Shown here: piece after piece, positions 6,230-12,502 of the stretch
Position numbering within the stretch: the stretch's first letter is position 1
Layout: each line of letters opens with the position of its first letter
From: Pseudomonadota bacterium
Lineage (GTDB): Bacteria; Myxococcota; UBA9042; PHBI01
Assembly: GCA_005788935.1 (NCBI GenBank)
Contig: SYAK01000058.1
Span: forward strand, 1 to 12,502
Length of the DNA: 12,502 nucleotides
Reading direction: 5' to 3'
Notes under the pieces: model-generated
What the model saw: the letters and a program-made list of their open reading frames with translations, nothing else
What the model was told of the DNA's origin: nothing
The model's database searches: none
Program-made: the position numbers and the translations under genes

Positions 6230-7990
6230 TCAGGCCTCGAGCTCGACCGGCTTCTTCAGGACGAGCGCCTTGAACTCGTGCGGCACGAGCCCCATCAGGC
6301 GATCCTCGAGGCGATCGAACTGGATGTCCCCGATGTCGGCGAGCGACAGCTTCCCGTCGAGCACCGCGTCGAACATCTCTCGCGTGTAGCCGATCTTCTC
6401 GAGCGTGACGCCGTGCTCGGCGCACAGGTTCGACAGCGCCCGGAAGTAGCTGCGTGTCGTCGCGAGCCCCGCGAGATCGCGCCGGAAATTCATGAAGTCG
6501 ATGACGAAGGCAAAGTCCGTCTCGAAGCCGACCTGCCGCGCCACGAGCGTCGCGTGCCCGAAGTGGATCGACAGCTCGGGGTGGTCGAGGTGGGTCGACA
6601 GCAACGGAAAGCGTCCCATCTCGCCGAACTCGGTGATGAAGGCGGTGGCGCCGGGCTTCATGACGTCAAAGACCTTCTCGATCATGCGCCATGCGCCGAT
6701 GTTCAGGTAGAAGGTCTCGGGTGCGTCGCCGATCGGGACCTGGTACTTGCGGAGGAGGGCGCCCGCCTCGCCCGCCTCGTCGAGGGCGCGCTCGAAGACG
6801 GCGTCGTCGGGCTCCTCCGCGTCGAGGCCGAAGCGGGCCTTCTCGAGCTGCACAGCCATGAGATCGCCGATCATCTCGTTTGACAGCACGAGGTCGAAGC
6901 CCGCCTCCGGGATGGCGTCCGCGACGACGTCGCCAGCGTGGTGCGTGAACGCGAGCCCTCGCAGCCGCTCGGCCTGTGCCTTCGCGAGCGTCGGGGCGAG
7001 CTCGAGGATGTGGTAGTCGACGGTCCGGCCCGCCCCCTGCAGCGCCTCGATGACGGCGCGGGCCATGAAGCCGAGGCCACCGCCGATCTCGAGCACCTTG
7101 ACCTGCCCCTCGGGCACCGCCCCGCGGGCGATGAGGGCTGCCACCAGCGCCCCGCCGTAGGTCTGGCCGTGCAGCGCCGGGTGCGGGTAGCGCAGCAGGT
7201 GCGACAGCGTCGTCTCCTGATGATCGAACTGCTCGTCCGCGTCGCTGACCTCGCTCCGGTAGTAGCCTTCAGGCGAGAAGTACCCGTCCATCCCCTTGGG
7301 CAGCGGCGTCTCGCCAGGCTCGAAGCGCGCGTAGGGCATCGTCGAGGTCAGATACGGCGGCTTCAGCGCCGGGCGGTTCTTGTAGGCCGACAGCGGGAGC
7401 GCGGACAGCTTGATCGCCTGAACCGTGTGGTGCGCGAGGCGCGCCACGAGGTCCGCCGCCTCCGCAAGCGGGACGCCCGCGTCGCGCGCGATCACGCGCA
7501 GTGGGCGCTCGCCGTCCATGCGGTTCCACAGCCCGACCTCGCGTGGCGACAGCCAGACCTTCGCCGGAGCCGCGTCCCCCCAGGCCGTGTGGAGCGTCAG
7601 CCCCCCGTCGGACTCCCGCTTCCAGACGTTCCAGCGGCCATGGACCGGCATCATGTCGCCGAGGTCCTGGCGCTGGTCGTGGTTTGGCTTCACGAGGCAT
7701 CCGAACTGCAGGAACACCCCGACGAAGGCCTCTGGCGTCTGGTCGCCAAAGGCGTTGGCGTGCGTTCGGCACACGTCGTCCGGCTTCGTTGCCGTTCGAA
7801 AAAGGTTCAGGAAATCAAGAATGTCCGGGCTCATCTTGATGATGTAGCCGTAGAGATCGTGGTAGAGATAGACCTCGCCCATGTGCGCGAAGCTCGTCGT
7901 CCAGGGCGAGCGCACGAGGTACTTGGAGTCACCGTGCCCGTGGTCGAGGATCGGGGCTTCGTCAGGCGTCGGGGTGGCTTCGTTCGACAC
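6230..7990 (-). CDS. Tandem PqqD-like + MidA/NDUFAF7-like SAM methyltransferase
   Basis: This 586-residue protein starts at GTG 7990, with GGAG 7 bp upstream. Two N-terminal segments look like PqqD-type winged-helix domains. One is residues about 22-102 (hydrophobic strand, MSPDILDFLNLF, then FVGVFLQFGCLV); the other is about 118-195 (WLSPREVGLWNRMDGERP, then LVARLAHHTVQAIKL). The catalytic part (about 275-495) has a Rossmann SAM-binding loop VLEIGGGLGF (299-308), an acidic ILEL (328-331) and DLVLSNEMIGDL (366-377). This last segment resembles the NEFxDALP motif of MidA/NDUFAF7 protein-arginine methyltransferases, but the motif's Asp is shifted by one position (Gly375, Asp376). ITEFGEMGR (452-460) and ELSIHFGHATLV fit the same family's C-terminal half. 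A further helical region (about 495-586) is unassigned. The role is unknown: PqqD-like domains elsewhere bind peptide substrates of maturases, so a protein or peptide substrate is plausible. It is coupled to the phosphoesterase gene downstream. Confidence 0.7.
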   Translation of the reverse strand: MSNEATPTPDEAPILDHGHGDSKYLVRSPWTTSFAHMGEVYLYHDLYGYIIKMSPDILDFLNLFRTATKPDDVCRTHANAFGDQTPEAFVGVFLQFGCLVKPNHDQRQDLGDMMPVHGRWNVWKRESDGGLTLHTAWGDAAPAKVWLSPREVGLWNRMDGERPLRVIARDAGVPLAEAADLVARLAHHTVQAIKLSALPLSAYKNRPALKPPYLTSTMPYARFEPGETPLPKGMDGYFSPEGYYRSEVSDADEQFDHQETTLSHLLRYPHPALHGQTYGGALVAALIARGAVPEGQVKVLEIGGGLGFMARAVIEALQGAGRTVDYHILELAPTLAKAQAERLRGLAFTHHAGDVVADAIPEAGFDLVLSNEMIGDLMAVQLEKARFGLDAEEPDDAVFERALDEAGEAGALLRKYQVPIGDAPETFYLNIGAWRMIEKVFDVMKPGATAFITEFGEMGRFPLLSTHLDHPELSIHFGHATLVARQVGFETDFAFVIDFMNFRRDLAGLATTRSYFRALSNLCAEHGVTLEKIGYTREMFDAVLDGKLSLADIGDIQFDRLEDRLMGLVPHEFKALVLKKPVELEA

Positions 7991-8013
7991 GGGGCGTCTC
8001 CAGCGGGCAGGGT

Positions 8014-8030
8014 GGGGGCTGCGGGCCCCC
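8014..8030 (-). promoter_or_regulatory. Stem-loop in the leader of the methyltransferase gene
   Basis: GGGGGC (8014-8019) and GCCCCC (8025-8030) form a 6-bp all-GC stem with a 5-nt loop, ending 23 bp upstream of the GTG start on the leftward strand. It would lie in the mRNA leader if transcription begins upstream, and could affect translation or attenuation. It may also be chance in such GC-rich sequence. Confidence 0.3.
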
Positions 8031-8056
8031 GGGGTTTCGGTGCGACGCCAGCTTAG

Positions 8057-8084
8057 CCGCCCCGCGGGAAATGGAAAGGGGCGG
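8057..8084 (-). terminator. Inverted repeat downstream of the lipoprotein gene, possible terminator
   Basis: CCGCCCC (8057-8063) pairs with GGGGCGG (8078-8084) around a 14-nt loop that contains part of a second palindrome, CCCGCGGG (8061-8068). It lies about 83 bp beyond the lipoprotein stop on the leftward strand and before the methyltransferase gene. It lacks a clear T-tract, so it is only a candidate terminator or leader structure. The rest of the 176-bp gap (7991-8166) shows nothing else recognisable. Confidence 0.35.
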
Positions 8085-8166
8085 AGGCCGCGTTGAGCGC
8101 GGTCCGTCGGCCACTGCGGGCAGCTGGCCCGCCACGACGGTTCGGGCGGCGCATGCGCCAGCCGTG

Positions 8167-10224
8167 TCAGAAGATTTCGACGGTGATGGCGTAGGACGCG
8201 CGTACGTCGCCAGCGACCCGTACGTAATAGGTGCCTGTCGAGGTGGCTGAAATCACCACGACCCGCTCTCCCGTCGCCGCGGGTTCGGCGTCGAGGGCCG
8301 TCACCCCATCAGGGCGCAGGGCCGTCATGCCGACCCGTCCACCCGACGGTACGACCGCCACGAGCGCCTCATCGCCCGCCGCGAGCTCGACCTTGAACCA
8401 GTCCTCGCCACAGCAGACGACACCACGCAGCCCGCTTCCGCCGAGCGTCCGCGCGCGGCCCCGGCTGTCGTTGCCGAGCGCATCATCCTCGCAGCGACCG
8501 CTCGACGTCACGATGAGCTCATAGCCAGCCGACAGCGTGTTGTTCGGGTAACTTCCGACTTCGACGAGGTGCGTCCCGCTCCGCGTGGCCGCCGGGATGA
8601 CGACCTCCTCGAGCGCGGTGTCTCCGAGGCTCGCCTCAACGGGCTCCGTCCCCGAGGGACCGCTACCATCGACGCTGTCGTAGATGTAGAGGTCGAGGTC
8701 GGCGCCGCCGTCGATCGCGAGCAGCGCCTCGATCCTCGCGCCGCAGGTCGCATCGATGGTCCAGAAGTCGGCCCGTCCGGCACACAGCTGCAGCTTGCTG
8801 TCGCTCGCCTCCGAGGACAGCGGGGCGGCGGTCTCGGGCGCGTGATTGCCCGACCAGGCGTCCTCGACGCAGGCCGCAGCCAGCGCCTCGCCAGCCAGCT
8901 GGTAGGCCGCCGCGAGCGGGGTCTCGCTGTAGCCAATGACGACCACGGCGTAGGTCCCGCGCATCGGCGCCGTGACGCGCAGCTCCTCGCGTCCGCCGCT
9001 CGTCAGGCTCTTCGCGAGCTCGTCGCCGTCGGGGGCCAGCAAGTACAGGTCGAGGTCGGCGCGGTCCCCGTCGAAGGTCAACGCGAGGGCAATCTCCTGG
9101 CCCTCGTCCGCATCGAGTTGCCAGTAGTCGATATCGAACTGGGCGCCCGCATCGCAGATGAAGCCCGAGCCACCGCCGGGCGGGATCGGCGTCGCTGTCG
9201 CCACCGCGTCGTTCGGCTCGTTCGGGTCCGCCTCGCAGGCGCCCGACGCTGGGCGCTCGACCGCCACGGTCACCACGTGGACGGCCGAGAAGGTCCCGTC
9301 GGACGCCGCGAGCACAAGCGGCACCGCGCGCCCGGCGTCCGCCTCTGTCGGCGTCCATCGCACGACGCCCCCGCCGAGCGTCGCGCCGCTTGGGGCCGGG
9401 CGCGCGAAGGCGTAGCTCAGCGGGTCGCCGTTCGGGTCACCCGCGGCGATCGGCAGCTCGAGCAGGACCCCGGGTGCCGCCCGCGCCGACTTCGACATCG
9501 TGAAGGCTGGCGGCCGCGCGAGCCCCGGGTTGCCGTCGTCTACCACCAGCCGGATCGCCTGGCTCACCGTCTCGAGCCCGTCTGTCGCCGTGAACGTGAG
9601 GTCCGTCCGCGTGCCAGCCTGGGCTGTGGTCGGTTGCCACGCGAAGCGTCCCGTCTCGGCCTCGAGCGTTGCGCCCTCGGGAAGTCCCTCCTCGTGGCCG
9701 AAGCGCACCGCGTCGCCGTCGGGGTCCGTGGCCTCGAGGCGCAGCTCGAACGGGGCGTCCACCGCGATCGTGCGGTCGCCGACCGGGCCGAAGGCGGGCG
9801 GGTTGACCGACGCCCCGTCGACCACGGTCACGCGGATGGTCTCCCGGTCGTAGGCCTGCCCATCGGTCACGACGAAGGTCAGGTGCACCGTCGCGCCAGC
9901 CTCTGTGGGTGTCCATTCGAAGCGCTGCGTCGACTTGTCGAAGCGCGCGCCCTCCGGAAGCGTTCCGTACAGCGCGAAGCTCAGGCTGTCACCGTCCGGA
10001 TCGACCGCGGTCGCCGTGATGACGAGCGCGCGGCCGATTGGCACGACCCGGTCTCCGATCCGTGTCAGCTCGGGCGAGCCGTTGCTGCTGTCGCCGAGGT
10101 CGGCTGGGGTCGCGGCGTCGAGCCCTGCAGGAGGGTCGGCTGGCCCGCCGCTGACGCTGTCGCTACAGCCAGCCGCGAGGATGAGCACCGCAATCGCGGC
10201 GGAACAGATGGAGCGCTGCCACAT
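8167..10224 (-). CDS. Lipoprotein with three putative-Ig repeats and three PPC-like domains
   Basis: The 685-residue protein begins with a lipoprotein signal: MWQR, a hydrophobic core, then LAAGC with Cys20 as the lipidated residue. Ser21 (not Asp) suggests outer-membrane sorting by the usual rule. A low-complexity linker follows (21-50). Three cadherin/He_PIG-like modules come next (about 51-137, 142-231, 238-325), each with a DPDGD or DPNGD calcium-type motif and a TPTEA/QPTTA-type strand. Three PPC-like beta-sandwich modules follow (about 330-448, 452-576, 578-685), each opening with a Cys-Glu/Val-Glu/Asp segment and containing DYWQL, DFWTI or DWFKV; the first two also have a DLDLY motif. 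Paired cysteines (330/357, 452/481, 578/604) suggest one disulphide per module. No protease domain is present, so a surface binding or structural role is inferred. Related proteins are common in myxobacteria. A -10-like TAGACT lies 6 bp from the ATG, and no Shine-Dalgarno is visible. Confidence 0.85.
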   Translation of the reverse strand: MWQRSICSAAIAVLILAAGCSDSVSGGPADPPAGLDAATPADLGDSSNGSPELTRIGDRVVPIGRALVITATAVDPDGDSLSFALYGTLPEGARFDKSTQRFEWTPTEAGATVHLTFVVTDGQAYDRETIRVTVVDGASVNPPAFGPVGDRTIAVDAPFELRLEATDPDGDAVRFGHEEGLPEGATLEAETGRFAWQPTTAQAGTRTDLTFTATDGLETVSQAIRLVVDDGNPGLARPPAFTMSKSARAAPGVLLELPIAAGDPNGDPLSYAFARPAPSGATLGGGVVRWTPTEADAGRAVPLVLAASDGTFSAVHVVTVAVERPASGACEADPNEPNDAVATATPIPPGGGSGFICDAGAQFDIDYWQLDADEGQEIALALTFDGDRADLDLYLLAPDGDELAKSLTSGGREELRVTAPMRGTYAVVVIGYSETPLAAAYQLAGEALAAACVEDAWSGNHAPETAAPLSSEASDSKLQLCAGRADFWTIDATCGARIEALLAIDGGADLDLYIYDSVDGSGPSGTEPVEASLGDTALEEVVIPAATRSGTHLVEVGSYPNNTLSAGYELIVTSSGRCEDDALGNDSRGRARTLGGSGLRGVVCCGEDWFKVELAAGDEALVAVVPSGGRVGMTALRPDGVTALDAEPAATGERVVVISATSTGTYYVRVAGDVRASYAITVEIF

Positions 10225-10230
10225 GACCCG

Positions 10231-10236
10231 AGTCTA
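10231..10236 (-). promoter_or_regulatory. Possible leaderless -10 element of the lipoprotein gene
   Basis: On the leftward strand TAGACT (matching TANNNT) is followed by exactly six bases (CGGGTC) and then the ATG at 10224. This is the spacing seen in leaderless transcripts, where the A of ATG is the transcription start. No purine-rich Shine-Dalgarno lies in between. No clear -35 is visible (TGGCTC at 17-bp spacing is poor). Confidence 0.35.
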
Positions 10237-10308
10237 TCCGACCCCCGTGCCAGGAGCCAGCCCGACCGCATCGGAGAGGCATCCTCAGCCATCCGGCGGT
10301 CTGTCGCC

Positions 10309-11544
10309 TCAGGCGGCTCCGGGCGTGAAGAACGCCTTGTGGAAGGCCCCGACAAGCGCGCCGACCCGGTCGGACGGCAACGCCACCCGCAGGTGGAGTC
10401 CGCCGAGGTCGATGTCCACGTCCTGGCCCCCGACCGCGGTCGCGATGGCGAGCGCCCGCGTCAGGATCTCCGGCGCCTCGCCGAGGCCAGGCCCCACAAG
10501 GGTCACCGTCCCGCGGTCGTCGCGCAGCGTGTAGCCGAGCGGGAGTGCGCTCGCGAGGGCCGCGTCGAGCACGCTGCGCTGATGGACGTTCTCGGGCGGG
10601 ATGAGGGCGTGGACCGGCATCCCGGGACGGGCATCCATCGCGTGGGGCATTGCATTGGCGCTGACGAGCGCGGCGTACAGCCCGGCGATCGCGCTCCCTG
10701 GCGCCCCGCGCACCTCGAGCACGCGGTCGCGGTGTGCGATGGCCGTCAGAATGGCGGGGGACGGCGCAGGGTTCGTCCGGACGACGGTCCCCGCGTCGTC
10801 GCGCGGCTTGAAGGTCGCCTTGGCGTAGATCGCGACGCCCGCCCGCGACGCGTGCTCGACGCAGTCCTGGTTCAACACCTTCGACCCTTCGCGGGCGAGG
10901 GCGATCATGGCCTCGTGCGACAGACTCTCGAGGCGCGTCGCGTCTGGTGCGAGCCGCGGATCGGCGGTGTAGACGCCGTCCACGTCGCTGCAGATTTCGC
11001 AATATTGCGCGTCGATGGCCGCCGCGATGGCGACCGCGGTCGTGTCGGTTCCGCCGCGCCCGAGGGTCGTGATCTCGCGCGTGTACGAGACGCCCTGGTA
11101 GCCCGCGATGATGACGATCTTGCCCTCATCGAGGAGGTCGAGCACGCGGAACGGCCGCACCTCCACGATGCGCGCCCGGTTGTGCCGCGTGTTGGTGATG
11201 ATGCCGGCCTGGGACCCGGTCAGCGACACCGCGTCGTGCCCGATCGCGTCGAGCGCGATGCCGAGCAGGGCGGTCGAGACCCGCTCCCCCGTCGACAGCA
11301 GCATGTCGAGCTCGCGCGGCACCGGGTTTGGCGAGAGCGCGCGGGCTTGCGCGATGAGCCCGTCGGTCGTCTTGCCCATGGCCGAGACGACCGCCACCAC
11401 GCGGAACCCGTCCGCCACGGTCGCCGCGATGCGCTGCGCGACGGCCTGGACCTTCTCGGGGTTCGCGAGCGAACTGCCGCCGTACTTCTGGACGATGATC
11501 GGGCGGTCAGCGACTGGAGGCAGGGGAGGGCGGGCTTCGGTCAT
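10309..11544 (-). CDS. lysC: Aspartate kinase with C-terminal ACT domains
   Basis: Aspartokinase phosphorylates aspartate with ATP, the first committed step towards lysine, threonine, methionine and diaminopimelate. From ATG 11544 the product has 411 residues, the normal length for monofunctional bacterial enzymes. A TTG 36 bp upstream is in frame but unlikely. Kinase motifs are VQKYGGSS (18-25), [10 protein letters not shown] (52-61), LLSTGERVS (82-90), [13 protein letters not shown] (159-171) and [12 protein letters not shown] (186-197), followed by [14 protein letters not shown]. The C-terminal 150 residues contain two ACT-type regulatory segments. The later one is well formed ([14 protein letters not shown] onward); the earlier one ([16 protein letters not shown] onward) is more divergent, so the feedback ligand cannot be told. 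The gene is divergent from pepA. The lipoprotein gene follows 84 bp downstream on the same strand without an obvious terminator. A 12-bp palindrome (10998-11009) lies over codons preceding the SDVDG motif. Confidence 0.96.
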   Translation of the reverse strand: MTEARPPLPPVADRPIIVQKYGGSSLANPEKVQAVAQRIAATVADGFRVVAVVSAMGKTTDGLIAQARALSPNPVPRELDMLLSTGERVSTALLGIALDAIGHDAVSLTGSQAGIITNTRHNRARIVEVRPFRVLDLLDEGKIVIIAGYQGVSYTREITTLGRGGTDTTAVAIAAAIDAQYCEICSDVDGVYTADPRLAPDATRLESLSHEAMIALAREGSKVLNQDCVEHASRAGVAIYAKATFKPRDDAGTVVRTNPAPSPAILTAIAHRDRVLEVRGAPGSAIAGLYAALVSANAMPHAMDARPGMPVHALIPPENVHQRSVLDAALASALPLGYTLRDDRGTVTLVGPGLGEAPEILTRALAIATAVGGQDVDIDLGGLHLRVALPSDRVGALVGAFHKAFFTPGAA

Positions 11545-11726
11545 GCCCGCTGGATGCCTGCAAAGCCGGTCTCCCGTCAAGGGGCACCCGCCAACGCGCA
11601 GCCGTGCTCGGCCGTGCTCGGCACGTCGCCCTTGCGCGCGGGGGTGGACCTGTGGAAAGAATCAACGGTCCGACGCGGCCGCCCTCCGCGACCGCCTCGT
11701 GCCCCCCGTCGGAGAGGAGTCGGCCC
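11545..11726. promoter_or_regulatory. Divergent lysC-pepA intergenic region
   Basis: These 182 bp must hold the promoters of leftward lysC and rightward pepA. A perfect 10-bp tandem duplication, GCCGTGCTCG, lies at 11601-11610 and 11611-11620, and GTGC-TCG-GCAC forms a small inverted repeat at its right end. TTGACG at 11580-11575 on the leftward strand could be a -35 for lysC, but the bases 17 bp further on (GCATCC) are a poor -10. No lysine riboswitch-like structure was recognised. Confidence 0.4.
11711..11719 (+). promoter_or_regulatory. Ribosome-binding site that sets the pepA GTG start
   Basis: GGAGAGGAG ends seven bases before GTG at 11727. It is the strongest Shine-Dalgarno sequence in this interval and supports the non-ATG start, because there is no ATG nearby in this frame. 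Confidence 0.75.
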
Positions 11727-12502
11727 GTGAACGTCACCGTCGGCGCGCAAGCGCTCAGCGCCATCCAGTCCCCCCTCGTCGCGGTCCCGGCCATCTCGGA
11801 CGCGCCAGACTTCGGCGCAGTCTTCGCGGCCCTTGACGCGCGCCTCGGCGGCCGCCTTGGCAAGCTCGCGCGGGAAGAGGGTTTCAAGGGGAAGAGCGGC
11901 CAGGCCATCCTCGTCCACGACGAGGCCGTCGGGCGCGTCCTCGCCCTCGGGGCTGGCAAGCTCGCCGAGCTCGAGCCGCAGGGCCTCCGCGCCCTCGCCG
12001 CGCAGGCGGTCGAGGAAGCCGAGCGGCGTCGCCTGCCCAGCCTCGCCTTCGTGCTGCCCGCGGAGTGTCAGGACGTCGCTGCGTGGCGGTTCGCCGCGCT
12101 CGGCGCTCATCTGGGGGCCTACCGCTATGACGCGTGGCGCACCGTCGACGTCGAGCCGCGCGCCGTCGTCGCCGCAGAGCTCCTCGGCCTCACCGCATCG
12201 CCCGACGGAGCCTCGGCGGCCGTGACCGCTGCCGCCTACGAGGCCGCCGCCGTGAGCTTCGCGCGCGACCTCGTCAACGGGCCGCCCGCTTCCGTCAACC
12301 CGGCCACCCTCGCCGAGTCGGCCAAGGCCCTCGCGGCTGAGGGCGGCCTCGAGGTCGAGGTCCTCGATGCCGAGACCCTCCGCGCCCGCGGCATGAACCT
12401 CATCCTCGCAGTCGGCGCCGCGTCCGCCGTCCCGCCCTGCCTCATCCGCCTCACCTGGCGCCCGCCCGGCGCTGCGGCCGATCCGAAGGCCCCAGCGCTC
12501 GC
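11727..12502 (+). CDS. pepA: Leucyl aminopeptidase (PepA, M17), N-terminal part, cut by window end
   Basis: M17 aminopeptidases are cytosolic two-metal enzymes that remove N-terminal residues such as leucine from peptides; some also bind DNA. The frame is open from GTG 11727 to the window edge, giving 258 complete codons. Residues 1-165 form the variable N-terminal macrodomain-like region, with GQAILVHDEAVGRVLALGAG (58-77) matching the family pattern. Residues 175-245 match the linker into the catalytic domain: FARDLVNGPPASVNPATLAE (178-197), then VEVLDAETLRARGMNLILAV (210-229) and GAASAVPPCLIRLTW. The metal-binding and catalytic residues lie beyond the window. The ends of the frame (no ATG, no stop) make it easy to miss. 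It is transcribed divergently from lysC. Whether the full gene is intact cannot be judged. Confidence 0.92.
   Translation, partial: MNVTVGAQALSAIQSPLVAVPAISDAPDFGAVFAALDARLGGRLGKLAREEGFKGKSGQAILVHDEAVGRVLALGAGKLAELEPQGLRALAAQAVEEAERRRLPSLAFVLPAECQDVAAWRFAALGAHLGAYRYDAWRTVDVEPRAVVAAELLGLTASPDGASAAVTAAAYEAAAVSFARDLVNGPPASVNPATLAESAKALAAEGGLEVEVLDAETLRARGMNLILAVGAASAVPPCLIRLTWRPPGAAADPKAPAL

Noticed and set aside
6660..6667. TGACGTCA palindrome in the methyltransferase gene as another operator copy
   Set aside because: It lacks the 3-bp AAA centre of the cluster motif and is explained by ordinary Asp-Val codons (GAC GTC).
5186..8056. Long + strand open frames opposite the phosphoesterase and methyltransferase genes
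   Set aside because: The minus-strand frames carry intact catalytic motifs; the + strand products show no domain logic.
10240..10259. Sigma-54 promoter (TGGCACG) upstream of the lipoprotein gene
   Set aside because: The -24 half is good, but the -12 half reads TCGG instead of TTGC, and the nearby TAGACT gives a simpler reading.
11545..11580. Upstream TTG start for lysC adding 12 residues
   Set aside because: The extra residues do not fit the family's N-terminus. ATG 11544 gives the usual 411-residue length, and TTG is a rare start.
8569..11730. Long open frame on the + strand (1053 codons) across the lipoprotein and lysC genes
   Set aside because: It is antisense to two well-supported genes. 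Its translation is Arg/Gly/Ala/Val-rich without domains, as expected for the antisense frame of GC-rich genes.

Overview
The window is a stretch of GC-rich (by eye about 70% G+C) bacterial chromosome. It is densely coded, and several genes begin with GTG. The mix of housekeeping genes with a large lipoprotein built from putative-Ig and pre-peptidase C-terminal (PPC) modules suggests a myxobacterium-like or other deltaproteobacterial lineage (Myxococcota/Bradymonadota). That placement is inference; no rRNA or other marker gene is present.

Layout. At the left edge, reading leftwards, are the first 42 codons of coaE (dephospho-CoA kinase) and, 22 bp upstream of it, a complete asnB-type glutamine-hydrolysing asparagine synthetase; the two look like one operon. 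Next comes the only long non-coding stretch (2126-2729). It holds six copies of a short palindrome, consensus TTGACG-AAA-CGTCAR, and an AT-rich zone. Rightwards from there runs comEC (DNA-uptake channel with a metallo-beta-lactamase-fold domain). Its start is reassigned here to 2730, which has a strong Shine-Dalgarno sequence. comEC converges on a leftward two-gene unit: a protein with two PqqD-like segments and a MidA/NDUFAF7-like methyltransferase domain, followed after 3 bp by a calcineurin-like (YaeI/YkuE-type) metallophosphoesterase. A near-perfect 22-bp palindrome covers both convergent stop codons. Further right, still leftward, are the Ig/PPC lipoprotein and lysC (aspartokinase). Divergent from lysC, and cut by the window end, is pepA (leucyl aminopeptidase).

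How the genes work together. Most are independent housekeeping functions: asparagine and aspartate-family amino acid synthesis, CoA synthesis, peptide turnover and DNA uptake. No defence, phage or transposon gene was found. The most interesting material is regulatory: the palindrome cluster between asnB and comEC, with a related palindrome inside comEC that sits on a run of codons atypical for this genome. This looks like an operator array for an unidentified regulator. The tandem-PqqD-like/methyltransferase protein coupled to a phosphoesterase is the least characterised gene pair.
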